Source: Elgaria multicarinata webbii (lineage: Eukaryota > Chordata > Lepidosauria > Squamata > Anguidae). Taken from it: a DNA stretch of 64,000 nt. A program made the position numbers and the translations under genes. Location: NCBI RefSeq assembly GCF_023053635.1, contig NC_086178.1:33531226-33595225 (forward strand). The letters run 5' to 3'. The notes beneath the pieces were generated by a model. That model made no database searches, was not told where the DNA came from, and saw only the letters and a list, made by a program, of their open reading frames with translations. Shown here piece by piece: positions 49,901 through 55,500 of the stretch; the stretch's first letter is position 1; each line of letters starts with the position of its first letter.

Positions 49901-51453
49901 GCCATCTCTTTTCTGGACAGGAGATGGGACTGATCCGTCTCCACATGGCCATTGCTTGGCAATGGGCGTGAAGCATCTCCACGCAGTGCATCTCTCCTCC
50001 CTCCTCCCCACGGAATGGTGGTGCCCTGGGAAGGTAAGTGGTAACTAGCACTGCCATTCAGTGGGGAGGGCCGAGAGGTGTGTGTGCATGAGGAGAGACA
50101 ACTCCACGCAGCAGCACTTCTGTCTCACCCAAAGGTACCCCAGAAATAGCCATCTGTGGAGTGGACTATTTCCACTCCATGGACTATAGTGTTGTTTGAA
50201 CGCACCCATTTTCTGGCTACTTTGCTCATCTATCTATGGCTACAAAATGCAAAATAGGATGACAGTCATTGACTTTAATTCAAAAAGCCTCCTTCCCCCA
50301 CCTTTTTTGGTGCCAGTATCAGAGACTGAGGAAAGACAAAGAGATTCACCAAATAACTTCCACAAACCTAGTTTCTAAGGCATCCTGTGCATATTAAGGC
50401 CATGCTGCCACCACACCTATCAATTACAATCTTTACCGGAAGTTTGTATAAAATATATTAGGGATGTGGGCTTTCACTGTTATAGCTGGGCAGGTTGCAT
50501 GCGTAGCACTATTCAATTGTCTGGGAAGGAAGCTGTAAAGTGAACAGGACTGCTGTAAAGCAGATGGCTGGTGACTAGATAGAAACTGCTTATGCACAGG
50601 CCAAAGATACTGCATCAGTGCAACATCCAAGAATGATGTAGCTGCAATCATGTAAGGAGTGCTTGTGATACAAGCAATAGGGGTGTCATCTGATTATTTT
50701 GCAATCCTTATGTTACTTGCACTTTTTGAACTGGCCTGGTGTTGCTGGTTAAACCTAGGATATGAGCTTGCAGTGGTGCAAACATAGGTGTACTGGGTGG
50801 CAGCTATGTCGGCCTATCCATAGAACCAGGCTTCAGTAGAACGGCAGACTATTGACAAAATGCTTCTACAGCACTTAGTCGGCTGGTTTGCACATAATGC
50901 TAACCTAGGGCTTGTCTGGCAGACAATCCAAAAGACCATGGTTTGTTTTCTTATTCCTGGATTGGTTGTTTCCTTCCTCCTTTGCCTGTTTTCTCCCTGT
51001 ATCCCAAATGCTGTAGTACTAGCATGTAGAGGGGCTGGTCTTTTGGCCACTCTTGCCTACCATCTCTGTAGCCAGGCAAAATAACCCATGAACAACCCAT
51101 GTTTCTGAGTTCACGTGTAACAACAACTGATGGTTTAAACAACACAGAGTTCACAACGCAACAAAAAAATGGGTTCTTTTTCTGGGTTGATCATGGTTAA
51201 TATACCATGTTTTATTAGCATGGTCACATTCACACATCACACCAGAATTCAACACCATGTGTTAGTATTATGTGTGAATCGGGACAGTGTATTAGATTTT
51301 CAGCCATCACTAACTGAATAAAAGAGTTAAATATAAGAGCAACTCATAATAATGTCTTCCATATATAATACATGTTAAAAAGCTGCATTAACTCAAATCA
51401 AGGGTTAATTTGAAATCCTACTTTTACTTTTTATTATTTACAGCAGCGACTGA
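14732..51453 (+). CDS. CP: Ceruloplasmin, secreted multicopper ferroxidase (19 coding exons)
   Basis: Coding join: 14732-14886, 22507-22751, 24477-24689, 26090-26263, 26889-27143, 29015-29180, 30264-30403, 32737-32877, 33034-33245, 34578-34728, 35929-36141, 37435-37663, 38535-38674, 40383-40511, 42731-42837, 43573-43789, 44820-44959, 48017-48180, 51444-51453. This gives 3201 nt and 1066 residues (human 1065). The signal peptide is about residues 1-19. Six cupredoxin domains follow in three repeated pairs, each pair ending in a DEN-x-SWYL or DEN-x-SLYL segment and an FQESNKMH or FIESNKMH segment. Trinuclear-cluster histidines are visible: H122 and H124 (HPHG), H182 and H184 (YHSHID), H1000 and H1002 (HFHG), H1042 and H1044 (HCH). 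Type 1 sites are H297/C340/H345/M350, H652/C695/H700/M705 and H997/C1043/H1048/M1053. The protein oxidises Fe(II) to Fe(III) for loading on transferrin and carries most plasma copper. Identity to CP rather than hephaestin rests on overall similarity, the lack of a C-terminal membrane anchor, and synteny with HPS3. Confidence 0.97.
15243..15330. mobile_element. LINE 3' end fragment with TTA/TTTA microsatellite
   Basis: (TTA)n to 15270, then TATAGCACCATCAATGTACA. The same junction recurs at 24131-24207, so the microsatellite is the tail of a mobile element inserted in reverse orientation. Confidence 0.55.
16180..17409 (-). mobile_element. L2-like LINE, internally deleted, reverse orientation
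   Basis: On the minus strand, from 17409 down, open pieces carry [35 protein letters not shown], then [12 protein letters not shown] and [11 protein letters not shown] with HTLDLVF. This is the APE-type endonuclease of an L2/CR1-group ORF2, broken into several frames. The reverse transcriptase is missing, and the copy resumes in the 3' end with the (TTTA)n tail at 16180-16330. The endonuclease is of the same kind as the one at 62880-64000. Confidence 0.75.
17677..18560. mobile_element. Nested MITE complex: hAT-like outer element split by an inner element
   Basis: The outer ends CCTGTTCAGATGACATG (about 17679) and GTTGTCAGAACAGGG (about 18553) match the uninterrupted copy at 38098-38283. Outer sequence stops near 17758 and resumes near 18462. 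The insert starts near GTCTATACGAC and ends near GCATAGAC, inverted motifs that look like its own terminal repeats. Confidence 0.6.
20573..21195. mobile_element. Nested MITE complex: PIF/Harbinger-like element inside a hAT-like one
   Basis: The outer element starts CCTGTTCAGACAACAC and its second half ends near GCATGTTGTCTGA, matching the copy at 38098-38283. It is interrupted at 20639-21072 by a 434-bp element with GGCCCTTTCTACACC and GTAGAAAGGGCC ends flanked by TTA and GTA. The order of insertion is therefore clear. Confidence 0.7.
21300..21800 (-). mobile_element. LINE 3' end, reverse orientation
   Basis: (TTTA)n tail from 21300, then on the minus strand an open piece with [20 protein letters not shown], typical of the C-terminus of L2/CR1-group ORF2. 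Confidence 0.65.
21988..22009. repeat. GTG trinucleotide repeat
   Basis: (GTG)n, about seven units. Confidence 0.85.
22507..22751 (+). CDS. CP: CP coding exon 2
   Basis: Residues 52-133 of domain 1, with [14 protein letters not shown] and the cluster ligands H122 and H124. The donor GTATTT merges straight into a TTTA-rich LINE tail in reverse orientation. Confidence 0.96.
22753..22945 (-). mobile_element. LINE 3' tail abutting CP exon 2
   Basis: Begins within two bases of the CP exon 2 end with TATTTATTTATTTAC, then the CCAATAGCC and TTCACAAAAATTAAAA blocks of the L2-like tail. Related LINE sequence resumes near 23390-23500 (AAAAAGGTCTTCACCTGGCA), with a GC-rich insert of unknown kind between (about 22950-23360). 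Confidence 0.65.
24131..24207 (-). mobile_element. LINE 3' end fragment with TTTA microsatellite
   Basis: About eleven TTTA units, then TATAGCACCATCAATGTACA, as at 15243-15330. Confidence 0.55.
24477..24689 (+). CDS. CP: CP coding exon 3
   Basis: Residues 134-204, completing domain 1. It contains [15 protein letters not shown] with cluster ligands H182 and H184, then the GPLIICKK strand. It follows an AT microsatellite and the acceptor TTTCCTAG. Confidence 0.96.
24690..26089. other. CP intron 3
   Basis: 1.4 kb. No exon and no repeat that I can name with confidence. Confidence 0.6.
26090..26263 (+). CDS. CP: CP coding exon 4
   Basis: Residues 205-262. It starts domain 2 with [18 protein letters not shown] and ends in DFQESNKMH. 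Acceptor TTTCCTTAG, donor GTAAGT. Confidence 0.96.
26314..26332. repeat. GT microsatellite in CP intron 4
   Basis: (GT)n just after CP exon 4. Confidence 0.85.
26889..27143 (+). CDS. CP: CP coding exon 5 (domain 2 copper site)
   Basis: Residues 263-347. It holds type 1 ligands H297 ([10 protein letters not shown]) and C340 and H345 (SCQVNDH). The axial position 350 falls in the next exon and is Met. Confidence 0.96.
27338..27478. mobile_element. PIF/Harbinger-like MITE, CTAGACCTAAGG family, copy 1
   Basis: 141 bp with inverted ends GGCCATAGCTAGACCTAAGG and its complement. Flanking triplets TTG and TCG are diverged. The same family is at 33675 and 45536. Confidence 0.7.
27668..27745 (-). mobile_element. 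CR1 LINE 3' fragment, reverse orientation
   Basis: ATAGAATCGTAGAATAGTAG followed by AGTTGGAAGGGGCC: the reverse complement of a CR1 3' end. Confidence 0.75.
27761..28164. repeat. AT-rich repeat, copy A of a two-copy pair
   Basis: Shares TAGAGATGGACAA / TAGAGGTGGACAA at the left end, several CATTTTTG blocks and a CCCCATCCCTAG-type right end with 36938-37351. Probably a non-autonomous DNA transposon; class not assigned. Confidence 0.5.
28195..28270 (-). mobile_element. LINE/SINE tail fragment
   Basis: (TTTA)n then TATCCCACCCTATATAATTA and AGATCTCAGGGCGGTGTG, a tail type related to but distinct from the 6340 family. Confidence 0.5.
28849..28928. repeat. Compound GT/GA microsatellite
   Basis: (GT)n to about 28879, switching without a break to (GA)n to 28928. 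Confidence 0.95.
29015..29180 (+). CDS. CP: CP coding exon 6
   Basis: Residues 348-402. It starts Gly-Gly-Met350-Gln-Ala, finishes domain 2, and opens domain 3 with [13 protein letters not shown]. Donor GTAAGT. Confidence 0.95.
29290..29512. mobile_element. MITE, TCATCAGACG family, partial copy
   Basis: Shares CCCACTTACGGATGT, GGCCATGTGGCCT and GGTAAGGAAATGCG with 35312-35662, but the terminal repeats are not clear. Confidence 0.4.
30264..30403 (+). CDS. CP: CP coding exon 7
   Basis: Residues 403-449 of domain 3, with [11 protein letters not shown] and an N-F-T sequon at N432. It ends in DEQHLGLLG. Donor GTAAGG. Confidence 0.95.
30478..30570. mobile_element. Short palindromic repeat, AAGTAAGTCCCATTGAG family
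   Basis: ATCCTATTATGCATGC to GTATTGGATTG, around AAGTCCCATTGAGTTCAATA. A second copy lies near 43990-44070. Common squamate MITE type. Confidence 0.55.
30894..31004. mobile_element. 111-bp palindromic MITE with TAA duplication
   Basis: Ends GGGTAAAACCCTATGCATG and CATAGGGTTGCACCC are near-inverted, and TAA flanks both sides (30891-30893, 31005-31007). This fits a PIF/Harbinger-type MITE. Confidence 0.7.
31795..31992 (+). mobile_element. tRNA-derived SINE
   Basis: tRNA-like head with A-box (CTGTGGCTCCATGG) and B-box-like GTCCCAGGTTTAATTTC, then a body ending AAGGCAGCTTCCTATG. Not a tRNA gene: no complete cloverleaf, and the body matches reverse copies at 6520, 41380 and 46140. Confidence 0.65.
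32536..32568. repeat. GT microsatellite in CP intron 7
   Basis: (TG)n with one interruption. Confidence 0.9.
32737..32877 (+). CDS. CP: CP coding exon 8
   Basis: Residues 450-496 of domain 3. At the place of the domain 1 HPHG motif it reads IQPHG, so, as in human CP, this domain does not bind the copper cluster. Donor GTGAAT. Confidence 0.94.
33034..33245 (+). CDS. CP: CP coding exon 9
   Basis: Residues 497-567, completing domain 3 ([30 protein letters not shown]). It ends in phase 0 at Lys-Gln before GTAGTG. Confidence 0.95.
33675..33815. mobile_element. PIF/Harbinger-like MITE, CTAGACCTAAGG family, copy 2
   Basis: 141 bp, nearly identical to the copy at 27338 and flanked by TTA on both sides (33672-33674, 33816-33818). 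Confidence 0.75.
33828..34052 (+). mobile_element. CORE/MIR-type SINE
   Basis: Head AGAGTGTTGGACTGGGACTC, core CTGGGTGACTTTGGGCCAGT and CAACCTACCTCACAG, then GATATAAATGTAATAAAAT tail. The core is that of MIR-like SINEs. A shorter copy lies at 37775-37920. Confidence 0.7.
34578..34728 (+). CDS. CP: CP coding exon 10
   Basis: Residues 568-617. It starts domain 4 ([18 protein letters not shown]) and ends in [10 protein letters not shown]. Acceptor TTCTTACAG. Confidence 0.95.
35312..35662. mobile_element. MITE, TCATCAGACG family, copy 1
   Basis: Ends TCATCAGACGAAC and GTCTGATGA are inverted. The interior shares GGCCATGTGG, TTTACTTCCTCTT and ATGGTAAGGAAATG with 29290-29512, and its ends match those of 43092-43428. 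Confidence 0.55.
35929..36141 (+). CDS. CP: CP coding exon 11
   Basis: Residues 618-688 of domain 4, with type 1 ligand H652 ([13 protein letters not shown]) and [11 protein letters not shown], close to human CP. Confidence 0.96.
36938..37351. repeat. AT-rich repeat, copy B
   Basis: Similar in length and block order to 27761-28164; it occupies most of the right half of CP intron 11. Confidence 0.5.
37435..37663 (+). CDS. CP: CP coding exon 12 (domain 4 copper site)
   Basis: Residues 689-764. It has C695, H700 and M705 in [15 protein letters not shown]. The link after C714 is longer and more Ala/Gln-rich than in human CP before domain 5 opens with [15 protein letters not shown] (sequon at N751). 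Confidence 0.95.
37775..37920 (+). mobile_element. CORE/MIR-type SINE fragment
   Basis: AGTGTGTTGGGCTAAGACTG, then GTTCAAATCCCCACTTAGCC and GGGGCCAGTCACC. 3'-truncated, in CP intron 12. Confidence 0.65.
38098..38283. mobile_element. hAT-like MITE, CTGTTCAGA family, intact copy
   Basis: 186 bp with inverted ends CCTGTTCAGATGA and TGTCTGAACAGGC. Flanks GCAGAGAT (38090-38097) and CCAGAGAT (38284-38291) form an 8-bp duplication with one mismatch. It is the reference for the nested copies at 17677 and 20573 and the hairpin at 46687. Confidence 0.7.
38535..38674 (+). CDS. CP: CP coding exon 13
   Basis: Residues 765-811 of domain 5, with [19 protein letters not shown] and EEEHLGIQ. It follows a strong C-rich pyrimidine tract. 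Confidence 0.95.
39209..39286. repeat. Imperfect hairpin in CP intron 13
   Basis: Arms AAAGTATGGTTTATTG...AAGCCAAGAT and ATCTTGGCTTG...AAACCATACTTT, about 30 bases each with small mismatches; likely a MITE core. Confidence 0.6.
39341..39520. mobile_element. Palindromic MITE, GATCTACAC family, copy 2
   Basis: GGCCAGATCTACACCAAGC at the left and GCTTGGTGTAGATTAGGCC at the right are inverted; interior has CATACCATATACCACTTTCA. Confidence 0.6.
39648..40098 (+). repeat. GC-rich medium repeat, second copy
   Basis: In CP intron 13. Starts near GCAATCTTATCCGGATGCC and ends near GGCCATAGGATTGCTG, so its ends are inverted versions of a CAATCCTAT motif. Confidence 0.5.
40383..40511 (+). CDS. CP: CP coding exon 14
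   Basis: Residues 812-854 of domain 5 ([17 protein letters not shown]). IHAHG is at the cupredoxin position equivalent to HPHG but in a non-cluster domain, as in human CP. Confidence 0.95.
41380..41580 (-). mobile_element. tRNA-derived SINE, reverse orientation
   Basis: ACATAGGAAGCCGCCTTGTA at the left and TTGCCACTGAGCTC at the right: the reverse complement of the SINE at 31795. Confidence 0.6.
41630..42215 (-). mobile_element. CR1 LINE 3' part, reverse orientation
   Basis: On the minus strand an open piece contains [18 protein letters not shown] and [20 protein letters not shown], the C-terminus of CR1 ORF2. Then comes a 3' end that contains the CTAGATGG and GGCTCT motifs of the copies at 8425 and 61425. 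Confidence 0.8.
42290..42400. mobile_element. Palindromic MITE, GATCTACAC family, copy 3
   Basis: Interior TATGAAAGTGGTATGTGG and right end CAGTAGTGTAGATCTAGCC; left end diverged. Confidence 0.5.
42731..42837 (+). CDS. CP: CP coding exon 15
   Basis: Residues 855-890, with [18 protein letters not shown] and [14 protein letters not shown]. It ends in phase 0 before GTAAGC. Confidence 0.94.
43092..43428. mobile_element. MITE, TCATCAGACG family, copy 2
   Basis: Left end GTCATCACATGGG, right end ACACGCTCGTCTGATGG. Interior has AGGAAGTAAACCACGTG, the reverse of the TTTACTTCCT block. Confidence 0.5.
43573..43789 (+). CDS. CP: CP coding exon 16
   Basis: Residues 891-962. It finishes domain 5 and opens domain 6 ([20 protein letters not shown]). 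The strand that reads G-L-I-G-P in most CP repeats reads A-L-I-G-T here, a mild oddity. Confidence 0.94.
44820..44959 (+). CDS. CP: CP coding exon 17
   Basis: Residues 963-1009 of domain 6: [20 protein letters not shown], then H997 (type 1) and H1000 and H1002 (cluster) in [11 protein letters not shown]. Phase 0 at the donor GTAATT. Confidence 0.96.
45536..45674. mobile_element. PIF/Harbinger-like MITE, CTAGACCTAAGG family, copy 3
   Basis: 139 bp in the opposite orientation, flanked by AAA on both sides. Ends GGCCACAGCTAGACCTAAGG and complement. Confidence 0.7.
45950..46076. mobile_element. Palindromic MITE, GATCTACAC family, copy 4
   Basis: Left GGACAGATCTATACCAAGC, right GTAGTGTAGATCCTGCC, with TAA and TAG outside the ends, compatible with a 3-bp duplication. 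Confidence 0.55.
46140..46310 (-). mobile_element. tRNA-derived SINE, reverse orientation, diverged
   Basis: TGAATCAGACCAGTGGCTCC, CCAGTATCTGCTATCC and GGGGATTGAACCCAGTAGC. Confidence 0.5.
46687..46741. repeat. Perfect 26-bp inverted repeat with 3-bp spacer
   Basis: Arms start CCCTGTTCAGAAGACACC and end GGTGTCTTCTGAACAGGG; they are exact reverse complements around TGG. The arm is the end of the hAT-like family at 38098. Confidence 0.9.
48017..48180 (+). CDS. CP: CP coding exon 18 (HCH motif)
   Basis: Residues 1010-1063. It contains [20 protein letters not shown] with H1042, C1043, H1044, H1048 and M1053, which connect the type 1 site to the trinuclear cluster. The acceptor CTCCAAAAG is weak, but the frame requires it. 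Confidence 0.94.
48623..48693. repeat. Imperfect inverted repeat at the left of the foldback region
   Basis: GACACATTAAGTCAATGG and CCATTGACTAACGTGTC arms, about 34 bases each, with GGACTATTT and AAATAGTCC inside. Confidence 0.75.
49077..49457. repeat. Foldback element with 82-bp identical inverted arms
   Basis: The arm at 49077-49158 and the arm at 49376-49457 are exact reverse complements over 82 bases by my reading. A second pair of imperfect arms (about 49201-49273 and 49307-49375) sits inside. The left side has about 42 extra bases between the two arm sets. Each outer arm itself contains CCATAGCAACAGGG and its inverse. No transposase frame is evident. Confidence 0.8.
49578..49661. repeat. 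Second inverted repeat related to the foldback
   Basis: GGGGCCATGGCAACAGGGA and TCCCTGTTGCCATGGCCCC arms around a short G/T-rich centre; a diverged version of the CATAGCAACAGGG motif at 49077. Confidence 0.75.
51444..51453 (+). CDS. CP: CP coding exon 19 (final codons, tandem acceptor)
   Basis: After TTATTTACAG the frame gives Ser-Ser-Asp-stop. A second AG three bases on (CAGCAG, a NAGNAG acceptor) would give Ser-Asp-stop. Human CP also ends in a short hydrophilic tail. Confidence 0.85.
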
Positions 51454-51771
51454 AGGCAAATGAAGGTGTTTCGTGAGTTACATTCTCATCACTGCATGGC
51501 TTTGGGAAAAAACAAAATGAGCTACTCAACATTGATTTTGAAGTGATATAGATCTATATTCCAAGTGATCATAACAAAAATAGAACTTCCAAGCAAAAGG
51601 AGTCTAGCAGTGTCACAGAAAGAATAATTATACTTTTTGTCTGAATCATTTCACAGCTCTTCTGTAAAAGAAACTTTTTTTATTTTTAAATGTCCCCTCT
51701 AGAAAGAAACCAAGTTTGAAAATTCATCATATTTTGTACAAACTGTAAATACAGGGAGGGGAGAAAATAAA
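51454..51771 (+). promoter_or_regulatory. CP: CP 3' UTR with polyadenylation signal
   Basis: AT-rich non-coding stretch after the CP stop, ending in AATAAA at 51766-51771. On the opposite strand it carries AATAAA (plus-strand TTTATT, 51679-51684), which could serve the convergent HPS3 transcript. The human GAIT element was not recognised. Confidence 0.65.
51679..51684 (-). promoter_or_regulatory. HPS3: Candidate HPS3 polyadenylation signal inside the CP 3' UTR
   Basis: This is the first AATAAA on the minus strand after the HPS3 stop; I found none between 51780 and 52450. If used, the HPS3 3' UTR would be about 770 bases and overlap the end of CP. Confidence 0.4.
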
Positions 51772-52450
51772 GTCAGATTAAACAACAGCATTTGTCATTG
51801 CTGATGCAGAAAGACTGTGATGCCAGATAGGCCCAGCATATGAAATAGCTCCACCACCTGGTTATAGTCAAATTCAGTTACAGAAACTACTTGAACAAAT
51901 TCATCTCTTGAAGATCACCTCCAGGTATAAACTCCTTGCTTAGGCTCTGTAAAAGTGAATCCAACTTGTACAAGGAATTGCTTTCATGGCTGTCGGGACA
52001 GTGAATCATTCCTTTGGATGCCAATAAGATATCAGATGTTTGGATTGTTGGACAACCCGGCATACACTTTGAAAGAGAAAAATCTGAATTACATCCACAG
52101 CAAAAGTATCCTTGGAATGTTTACCTAGCGCAGAAGTTGGTCCAGCTTCCTTCAGTGGCTTCCATCCAGCTCACTTGCAGCACCAGCATTTTAGCAACTG
52201 TAAAGCTCTAGCACCAGGAAAACGAATAAGAAAATGCTCCGTATAAAGTTTTAGAGTTATCCTTAACATGAATTTCAGGCCACAGCTGAACTAGGCAAAG
52301 CTTTTGAAAACAACATTAAATCCAGCTCTTCCCATACACAGGGGACCCACTAGGAGAACGAAACACCCAAAGGTCTAAATTCATAGTTGCATTGTGAGGA
52401 GTCCATTTGAAAACTTCAAATCGAAGATCGTGCAATGCTCCTGGTAGCAC
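51772..52450 (-). other. Probable HPS3 3' UTR and CP-HPS3 spacer
   Basis: Unique-looking sequence with no recognised repeat or coding exon. It lies between the CP polyadenylation signal and the HPS3 stop codon and is most simply read as HPS3 3' UTR. Confidence 0.5.
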
Positions 52451-52578
52451 TTAGGTCACTAGCCTCTTTCTGCTGCACTGAAGCAGGTGTGGCAGGAAAA
52501 AAGCTACATTCCCATCCTCTGGTAAAACATTAAGGAAGTCCCGCAGTTCCAGTTCCACAGCAATGACAGCTAACGTTT
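52451..52578 (-). CDS. HPS3: HPS3 last coding exon
   Basis: Completes a split Glu codon, then [20 protein letters not shown] and ends at stop TAA (plus-strand TTA, 52451-52453). Acceptor CTTTATCCAG. Confidence 0.92.
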
Positions 52579-55500
52579 CTGGATAAAGAAGATACAGAGA
52601 CCATGTTTAAACACGTTGTCACCAACCCTTACTAAATTTAGCCCCTCAAAATGTTGCGATATTATGCAGAAGTGTGTGTATTTACCTAGCACAAATCATG
52701 CCATCTGCACCAAATCCAGTACTTTGATATGTTTCGTCAAAATGCCGGTCTTCTGTAGCACCCACCCATACACCTGAAAACATTTCATTTCGCTGCAAAG
52801 CCTCTTGCCCGTCCACAAATCTCCCTGTAATAGCACATTGGCTTACCTTGCAGAGAGGACAGAAGTACAGGATAGTTATACCCAGCATGTCTGGTTCTGC
52901 TACAGAGCTCAGGAAGGAGTTTGTTCCACCACAGAGCCTAAGCCGGTCATGCAAAGGGACCAAAAGGTGGGGAAAAAATCAACGAGTGCTATGGCTGAAT
53001 GAATCCAACCTCTCCACTGCTTAACATAGTGTTTTTTAAAAAGTAACAAATCACAGTAACTGGTGTTTTAAGAGGAGAGTCTTTGTATATGCCAGAATTC
53101 CTTTTATATCTAAAGAGTATAACTTGGCATAGTTTCAAAACTTGGTAACAAATGAAAGTGATGCTGGCTCCCTCTAGTGCTATTAAGAGGACAGAGAAAA
53201 AGCAAGCCCATGTGATTCAATCATGCAGAATACAGAGCAATGTAAACTGAACCAGGAGAACCTGCATTATTAACTCATGCAATTTAGGTTTGCATACATT
53301 TTCTTTATCTCCCCCTTTATTTATCTTCAGGGTAGGGCAAGGAACAATGGAGGATGCTGAAAATGCTGTCCCGGCTCCATTCTAGGGCTCAGACAGACCT
53401 GGTGCCCGCCAGGTATTTTGGACAACAGCACCCAGAATTCCTGATCATCAGCCATGCTGACTGGATCAGGTGGGGACTGAAGTCCAAAAGGCACTATGTT
53501 GGGGAAGGCTGATCTAAAATTTTACCAGGTATTGCACTTCCAGGCCTACTTCAGCATCCCAGCATAATTTCAAATTCTATACTTGCACAAGATGACTTCA
53601 ACATGACCTATGTACTTGGTTGTGGATGGAGTGGCAATAATAACCATCAATATCAATACAACATTTACAAGTACTGGATATACGTGCCATTCCAGGATAG
53701 CAGGAGTATTATTACTTTGTAATATGAAGTGTGACAAAGAGATCACATGTCTGGGAACCTTGGCTTTGGAAACTGCAGCGGGAAAAGCAATAAAACAGTC
53801 TCCTAGGTGTGGGTAGCATCTGCTCCTCAGTATGCCAATTGCACCTTCCCAACAGAAAAAGCCTTTCACACAGTGTTCAGTATAGGCTTTACCTTTGCTC
53901 AGGCTTTAAAAAGTATTGGATAGATATGCACTTTAAACAAATGTCTGGGAAACGGAACATATTAAAGGAAGGGCATTTGCCAACACAAACTGCTGTATGT
54001 GTCCCCGCCCCCGCCCCCCCGGCAGTGTTTTATTTAAGAGCAAAAACAAAACGAAAGGTTATTAAAGCTCACCTGACATTCATCCTTCAACTCATGCTGA
54101 GCATAGGGTATGACTGCTTCGGGGCACCTCTCCAGAAGTTTGTCGATGGTTCTCTCGTACTGTCCTAACTGTGTACTGCAAAGAAGACGGATGCTCAGTC
54201 CAGAAATTGTATCTTCTGGAAGGGTTTCCAAGAATGGCAAAATGGAAGGCATATCGAAGGATGGGCCACATAACAGAGACTGAAGGAAAGAGTGAGGGAA
54301 ACAGACACATTGTATTTGGAATGTAAGACAACGTGGAAAATACAAACAAGGAAAACCAACCTGGATAGGGACTTTCTGAACACACCCACCATTTAAAAAG
54401 TTATGCAGATTTCCCCCCCAGCTTTATTATCAGATAAAACAGCTTGGCAGAGCAGGTAAGTCACAAAATATTGAAGCAAATGCAAGTGTGAATTTGTCTT
54501 GTTCATATACTACGCTTCAAGTGGCCTTCGCTATTTCCATGTTGATTGCCTCTTTTGGTCTGCTCTACACTGAGACTGGCCAGGTAGCAGCTTTCCCCTT
54601 GCACATAATAGTTTCCCTTATTCCCTGCTCTGAAGCATACATGCATGGAATTCAGTCCAATAAGTCAGCCTAAATGAAGCCAAGGGGCTTTATTATCAGA
54701 TCAATCAGCTTAAAACTGAAGGGTTTGTCTCCAAAGGAGACATCTATTGGAAGCGAGTTTAGGAAGTCTTTGCATTGCAGTGATCTGATGGACCGGGGGT
54801 GCTTACGAACATAAGAGCCATACCGGATCAGACCCAGCATCCATCCAGTCCAGCATTCTGTTCACAAAGTGGCCATGGGAAACCCACAAGCAGGACATGA
54901 GTGCAACTGCACCCTCCTGCCCATGTTCCCCAGCAACTGGTGTGCATACTGGTGGTAGCACAAAGGTACAGTGCCTTGCATAAGTATTAACCCCTTTGAC
55001 TTTTTCATATTTTGTTGTGTTACAACCTGGAATTAAACTGGAGTTAATTAGGATTCCTTCTCACTGATGTACACAAAATAGTCCATAATGTCAAGGTGGG
55101 GAAAGAATCTACATGTTTTACAAAATGATGTACAAATACAAAACTGAGAGGTCTCGATTAAATAAGTATTCATCCCATATTCACACTCCTAAATAAGTGC
55201 TGGTGCAACCAAGTGCCTTCAGAAGCCACATAAATAGTTAAATAGAGTCCAGCTGTGTGCAATTCAAGTGTCACATGATCCGATATAAAATACACCCGTT
55301 TCTGGAAGGCCACAGAGTTTGTTGGAGAGCATAGCTAAACAAACAGCATCAAGAAGACCAAGGAACTATCAAAACAAGTCTGGGATCAAGTTCTGGAGAA
55401 GCACCAATCAGGGTTGGGTTATAAAAAAAGTATCCCCAATTATGAACATCCCCTGGATCACCATTAACTCCATTATTACAAATTGAAAGAATATGGCATA

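Larger units (their letters stand above)
48622..50210. mobile_element. Candidate composite foldback transposon region
   Basis: A locally GC-rich island in CP intron 18 that contains the three inverted repeats above and a GGAGTGGACTATTTCCACTCC palindrome-like segment near 50159. Outer ends and target duplication were not established, so the element limits are approximate. Confidence 0.35.

Noticed and set aside
49495-49962. 155-codon minus-strand frame in CP intron 18
   Set aside because: It runs through the GC-rich inverted repeats, where stop codons are rare by composition; no family resemblance.
48181-51443. Alternative exon for a GPI-anchored CP isoform
   Set aside because: Mammals make one by alternative splicing at the 3' end, but no exon with a hydrophobic GPI signal and usable splice sites stood out here.
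51454-51771. GAIT element or iron-responsive element in the CP 3' UTR
   Set aside because: I could not see a convincing stem-loop with the required bulge or loop sequence; mammalian elements are not known to be conserved here.
52682-52963. 93-codon minus-strand frame overlapping an HPS3 exon
   Set aside because: The HPS3 exon at 52847-52937 reads in a different frame that is continuous with both neighbouring exons.
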